Shown here: positions 13,280 through 14,704 of the stretch, in pieces
Position numbering within the stretch: position 1 is the first letter of the stretch
How the letters are laid out: the number at the start of each line of letters is the position of its first letter
DNA from: Mucilaginibacter sp.
GTDB taxonomy: Bacteria; Bacteroidota; Bacteroidia; Sphingobacteriales; Sphingobacteriaceae
Reading direction: 5' to 3'
Assembly: GCA_025934475.1 (NCBI GenBank)
Contig: JAICXZ010000014.1
Location: forward strand, 1 to 14,704
DNA length: 14,704 nucleotides
Program-made: the position numbers and the translations under genes
Notes under the pieces: model-generated
The model's input: the letters and a program-made list of their open reading frames with translations, nothing else
Told to the model about the DNA's origin: nothing
The model's database searches: none

Positions 13280-13310
13280 GTCGGTAAGGAGAGGAGTATG
13301 GTCGGTGAAA
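13280..13310. promoter_or_regulatory. Direct-repeat operator, candidate LytTR site upstream of the LiaI-like gene
   Basis: GTCGGTAAGG (13280-13289) and GTCGGTGAAA (13301-13310) are identical to the pair at 12698/12719, with the same 21-bp step and the same 58-bp distance from the -7 box. The sequences between repeats differ, so the repeats themselves appear to be what is conserved. Confidence 0.6.
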
Positions 13311-13311
13311 A

Positions 13312-13433
13312 AAGCTTAAAGCTGAAAGCAGAAAGACCAAAGCTTTTTTAAAGCGGAAAGCTAAAAGCAGAAAGACCAAAATTCCTATATTCAAGCTTTC
13401 AGCTTTAGGCTTTTAGCTTTCTGCTTTTAGCTT
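13312..13433. repeat. Phased-word quasi-palindrome, step 7, downstream of agmatine deiminase
   Basis: The left arm consists of heptads beginning AAG (AAGCTTA, AAGCTGA, AAGCAGA, AAGACCA from 13312, then AAGCGGA, AAGCTAA, AAGCAGA, AAGACCA from 13351). The right arm from 13391 has TCAAGCT, TTCAGCT, TTAGGCT, TTTAGCT, TTCTGCT, TTTAGCT, also step 7. AAGCTAAAAGCAGAAAG (13358-13374) is a perfect 17-bp complement of 13417-13433. Segments 13319-13341 and 13358-13380 are direct repeats (22 of 23). The right arm supplies the stop codon of agmatine deiminase, so a transcript reading out of that gene would form a large hairpin ending in T-rich sequence. Confidence 0.85.
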
Positions 13434-14463
13434 AAACAGCGGGTTCCTGCTGACTCAGGCAATGGAAGCTGCCCAAGCCCCAGATAATGTCGGTTGAATC
13501 AATCCCGACAACCTTACGATCTGGGAATAGCGGTTGTAGAATCTCTAATGCACGCTCGTCATTTTTGCAACGGTAGGTTGGAACGATCACAGCAGTATTG
13601 GCAATATAAAAATTGGCGTATGAAGCGGGGAGGCGCTGCCCATCGTAATAGACCGGGGCAGGCATCGGTAACTCCACGATATTCAATTGCTTGCCGTCCA
13701 ACAGGCGCATCGTTTTTAGTGTATCCAGGTTTTCCTGCAGAATGTGGTAATTCTCATCGCTTTTGTTTTCCTCGATAACAGTTACGACAGTATCTCCGTC
13801 CACAAAACGTGTAATATCGTCGATGTGGCCATCGGTGTCGTCGCCAATAATGCCATCACCCAACCACAAAACCTGCTCAACGCCATAGTAGTTTTTCAGA
13901 TAACCTTCAATTTGCTGCTGATTCAGATGTGGGTTGCGATTCTTATTCAGTAAGCATGCTGTTGTGGTTAAAACAGTTCCCTTGCCATTAAAATCGACCG
14001 AGCCACCTTCCATCACGATGCCGGGATGATAGACCGGCAAGCCGAATCGGTTGGCTATTTTGGTGGGAATAACATCATCCAGATCGTATGGAGGATATTT
14101 GTCTCCCCAGGCATTGTAGCCCCAGTCAACGATCGCTTTTTGCTTGGTTTCCGGATTGATCACGAATGCCGGGCCATGGTCGCGGCACCACGCATCATTT
14201 GTCGGGAAGTCGAAAAACTCAACTCTATCCAGGTTAGCGCCCACTGCCTGTAATTGCTTAATGGCAAAAGCCTTCATTTTTTCATCATCGAGATTGATGC
14301 GAACGTATTCGCCTTCAGTCAATATTTTGATGAACTCGCAGTAGGGGCGATAAATGGTATTGATTTTGCCCGGCCATGATTCTTCTTTGTGTGGCCAGCT
14401 TAACCAGGTTGCAGTATGCGGAGCCCATTCGGCGGGAAAATGAAAGCCGGTTAATTTGTCCAT
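13432..14463 (-). CDS. aguA: Agmatine deiminase (peptidyl-arginine deiminase superfamily)
   Basis: Hydrolyses agmatine to N-carbamoylputrescine and ammonia in the arginine-to-putrescine route; cytoplasmic. The ATG at 14463-14461 gives 343 residues starting MDKLTGFHFPAEW, the usual family N-terminus; an in-frame ATG at 14490 would add nine residues coded by a tandem heptamer repeat, which I regard as leader. Seen (343-residue numbering): HTATWLSWPHKEESWPG near the start, TNDAWCRDHGP with Asp95, MEGGSVDFNG with Glu152, DDTDGHIDDITRF with His213, and the C-terminal GLGSFHCLSQQEP with nucleophile Cys335. All catalytic residues are intact. The last codons run into the step-7 repeat. The partner N-carbamoylputrescine amidase is not in the window. 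A related arginine-type deiminase is possible but less likely. Confidence 0.93.
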   Translation of the reverse strand: MDKLTGFHFPAEWAPHTATWLSWPHKEESWPGKINTIYRPYCEFIKILTEGEYVRINLDDEKMKAFAIKQLQAVGANLDRVEFFDFPTNDAWCRDHGPAFVINPETKQKAIVDWGYNAWGDKYPPYDLDDVIPTKIANRFGLPVYHPGIVMEGGSVDFNGKGTVLTTTACLLNKNRNPHLNQQQIEGYLKNYYGVEQVLWLGDGIIGDDTDGHIDDITRFVDGDTVVTVIEENKSDENYHILQENLDTLKTMRLLDGKQLNIVELPMPAPVYYDGQRLPASYANFYIANTAVIVPTYRCKNDERALEILQPLFPDRKVVGIDSTDIIWGLGSFHCLSQQEPAV

Positions 14464-14702
14464 AGTCGATGGTCGATAGTCCATAGCCATTTTATAGTGA
14501 GTTTCTTAGTTATCATTTTGATGAGCGCCTTATATTCGTCATAGTATTTTTGAAAATCGAGGTCGTTTATAAATCCTCGTCTTCGGCCTATAAACAAGCA
14601 AGACACAACTTCTATACCTGATCGTATGGAGTAATTCAAAAATACTTTAAACACCGCATTGCTTTGACCGGTGCAGCCTTCGGCGATGTTTAGTACAACA
14701 GA
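14451..14702 (-). CDS. Four-helix-bundle (S23-type) protein, C-terminal part, N-terminus outside window
   Basis: Reading from the right window edge in this frame gives SVVLNIAEGCTGQSN, the signature of the four-helix-bundle/S23 family, then FLNYSIRSGIEVVSCLFIGRRRGFI, DFQKYYDEYKALIKMITKKL and a stop at 14453-14451. About 84 residues are visible; the family has about 120, so only the first helix is missing. Homologues are found in 23S rRNA intervening sequences or as free-standing genes; no rRNA is visible here, so this looks free-standing. The last ~15 residues (after MITKKL, IKWLWTIDHRLWTN) are beyond the usual family end and are coded by the GTCSATR heptamers. The stop lies 13 bp inside agmatine deiminase. 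Confidence 0.82.
   Translation of the reverse strand, partial: SVVLNIAEGCTGQSNAVFKVFLNYSIRSGIEVVSCLFIGRRRGFINDLDFQKYYDEYKALIKMITKKLTIKWLWTIDHRLWTN
14458..14486. repeat. Tandem heptamer array (4 copies) at the aguA start
   Basis: GTCCATA (14458), GTCGATG (14465), GTCGATA (14472) and GTCCATA (14479) run head to tail, followed by one extra G. This is the step-7 word pattern of the quasi-palindromes but only one arm is present. It spans the end of the four-helix-bundle gene and both candidate aguA starts, and is the only such element in possible coding sequence. Confidence 0.8.
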
Positions 14703-14704
14703 AT

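Noticed and set aside
13312..13433. CRISPR-like or simple satellite array
   Set aside because: Units are 7 bp without unique spacers, and the second half is the reverse complement of the first. It is a phased palindrome, not a repeat-spacer array.
13488..13508. GTCGGTTG...CCCGAC dyad as a third LytTR site
   Set aside because: It is inside the aguA coding region, is inverted and not direct, and lacks the 21-bp step and a nearby -7 box.
14451..14702. 23S rRNA intervening sequence as context for the four-helix-bundle protein
   Set aside because: No rRNA sequence is visible beside it; the neighbour is a protein gene.

Overview
The window looks like chromosomal DNA from a Bacteroidota bacterium, most likely a Sphingobacteriaceae member of the Mucilaginibacter/Pedobacter type. 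I infer this from protein resemblance, from several TAnnTTTG-type -7 promoter boxes, from start codons without a clear Shine-Dalgarno sequence, from a LytS/LytTR two-component pair, and from a short homogentisate dioxygenase. No rRNA, tRNA, transposase, phage gene or CRISPR array was seen.

Layout. 1-616 is the C-terminal part of a class I mannose-6-phosphate isomerase (+). 685-2166 is a soluble double-PAS sensor histidine kinase (-). 2512-3850 holds three minus-strand genes: a small antitoxin-like protein, a HEAT-repeat DNA alkylation repair protein that overlaps it, and an exported YciI-like protein. 3902-8792 is a tyrosine/homogentisate catabolism region: hmgA and hppD on the minus strand, ended by two tandem terminator hairpins, and divergent fumarylacetoacetate hydrolase and flavin reductase genes on the plus strand. 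8877-9614 has a 61-codon unknown gene converging on a Fic protein whose catalytic His is Asn. 9631-12610 is a compact four-gene minus-strand cassette (LiaF-like membrane protein, DUF4288 protein, LytS-type kinase, LytTR regulator). 12848-13198 is a small paralogue of the LiaF membrane half. 13432-14463 is agmatine deiminase, and the right edge holds the end of a four-helix-bundle (S23-type) protein.

How they work together. HppD, HmgA and the FAH-family protein cover three of the four steps from 4-hydroxyphenylpyruvate to fumarate and acetoacetate; maleylacetoacetate isomerase is not in the window. The Lia-like cassette looks like an envelope-stress sensor. The upstream regions of liaF-like and of its downsized paralogue are clearly homologous, and each carries a pair of GTCGGTRA direct repeats exactly 21 bp apart at an identical distance from a TAGTTTTG -7 box. 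That geometry fits LytTR-domain binding and suggests autoregulation.

The most unusual non-coding signal is a family of intergenic quasi-palindromes. Each has a left arm of a short word repeated at a fixed step of 7, 8 or 9 bp, and a right arm of the complementary word at about the same step. Word and step differ from element to element. Seven were found (near 616, 5063, 6319, 6639, 7776, 13312 and 14458). A second unexplained signal is a 36-codon reading frame/nested hairpin directly after a good -7 box in the hmgA leader (6478-6588, minus).
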